A stretch of 23,234 bases of DNA from Alcaligenaceae bacterium UBA6179 (lineage in GTDB: Bacteria > Pseudomonadota > Gammaproteobacteria > Burkholderiales > Burkholderiaceae_B), in the NCBI GenBank assembly GCA_002422175.1, contig DITR01000002.1, positions 1-23,234 of the forward strand. Reading direction: 5' to 3'. The notes under the pieces were generated by a model. That model worked only from the letters and a program-made list of their open reading frames with translations. It was not told the origin of the DNA and made no database searches. Shown piece after piece: positions 23,151 to 23,234 of the stretch; position 1 is the first letter of the stretch, and each line of letters starts with the position of its first letter. The position numbers and the translations under genes were made by a program.

Positions 23151-23234
23151 TTTATTTGGCTTGAGTAAGCCTGAAAAAACGCCTGACACCTGCGAGCCTT
23201 TGAGGTGGGTCATGCTCGATACTGAGACCACAGG
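23140..23234 (+). CDS. DEDDh-type 3'-5' exonuclease (DNA polymerase III epsilon-like), N-terminal fragment
   Basis: The ATG at 23140 lies in the last 11 bases of the DUF294 gene, in another frame. The 31 visible codons include LRWVMLDTETTG, the Exo I motif (DxE) of DEDDh exonucleases such as the epsilon proofreading subunit and its paralogues. The rest is cut by the right edge. The DUF294/exonuclease pairing suggests a paralogue coupled to the regulator rather than the main dnaQ, but that cannot be decided here. Confidence 0.85.
   Translation, partial: MFANLFGLSKPEKTPDTCEPLRWVMLDTETT

Noticed and set aside
1..23234. CRISPR arrays, tRNA/rRNA genes, insertion sequences, prophage or toxin-antitoxin genes
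   Set aside because: No regularly spaced repeats, no cloverleaf or rRNA sequence, and no transposase, integrase or toxin-like frame was seen.

Overview
The window looks like chromosome of a planktonic, photoheterotrophic proteobacterium, most likely a betaproteobacterium (Burkholderiales-like). The reasons are the mix of a proton-pumping rhodopsin with carotenoid genes, a DUF3422 protein beside an MscS channel, PEP carboxylase, and a DUF4212 / VC_2705-type symporter divergent from a CBS/DUF294 protein that overlaps a DEDDh exonuclease. Base composition is AT-leaning throughout. I see no rRNA, tRNA, CRISPR array, transposase or phage gene. The species-level assignment is inference.

Left part (1-2850), all on the minus strand: a small Cys-rich protein, a xanthorhodopsin/Gloeobacter-rhodopsin-like proton pump, an intrinsic terminator, an isoprenyl diphosphate synthase (crtE-like) and phytoene desaturase (crtI, cut by the window edge). 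crtE and crtI share an ATGA overlap. The rhodopsin keeps the proton-pump residues (D91, E102, H57, K229) and also the small glycine (G149) that lets carotenoid antennas reach retinal in xanthorhodopsin-type pumps. The neighbourhood may therefore encode an antenna-equipped light-driven pump and not only retinal synthesis. The genes for the remaining steps (crtB, crtY, blh) would lie beyond the left edge.

2899-7763: an AlkB-type DNA-repair dioxygenase; a compact OpgB-like phosphoglycerol transferase convergent with diacylglycerol kinase DgkA, whose stop regions overlap and whose reactions are linked through diacylglycerol; an FKBP-type prolyl isomerase; and an APC-family amino-acid permease.

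7945-12790: a surface-glycan cassette. Tightly packed GT2 (GtrB/DPM1-like), an SDR nucleotide-sugar enzyme, a GtrA-like flippase and a SAM methyltransferase form one transcription unit. A convergent polytopic GT-C-like membrane protein overlaps its end. Together they suggest synthesis, lipid loading, flipping and periplasmic transfer of a sugar, perhaps with methylation.

13125-18802: an MscS channel and a DUF3422 membrane protein (TAATG coupled), convergent with PEP carboxylase and a small membrane protein that probably share a transcript.

18815-23234: a two-subunit Na+/solute symporter with an EF-hand-like loop and a structured 3'UTR. It is divergent from a cNMP-like/CBS/DUF294 nucleotidyltransferase-like regulator, which overlaps the start of a DEDDh 3'-5' exonuclease cut by the right edge. 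Three convergent gene pairs overlap at their stop codons, and several genes have better start codons than their longest reading frames suggest. Those corrections are given in the entries.
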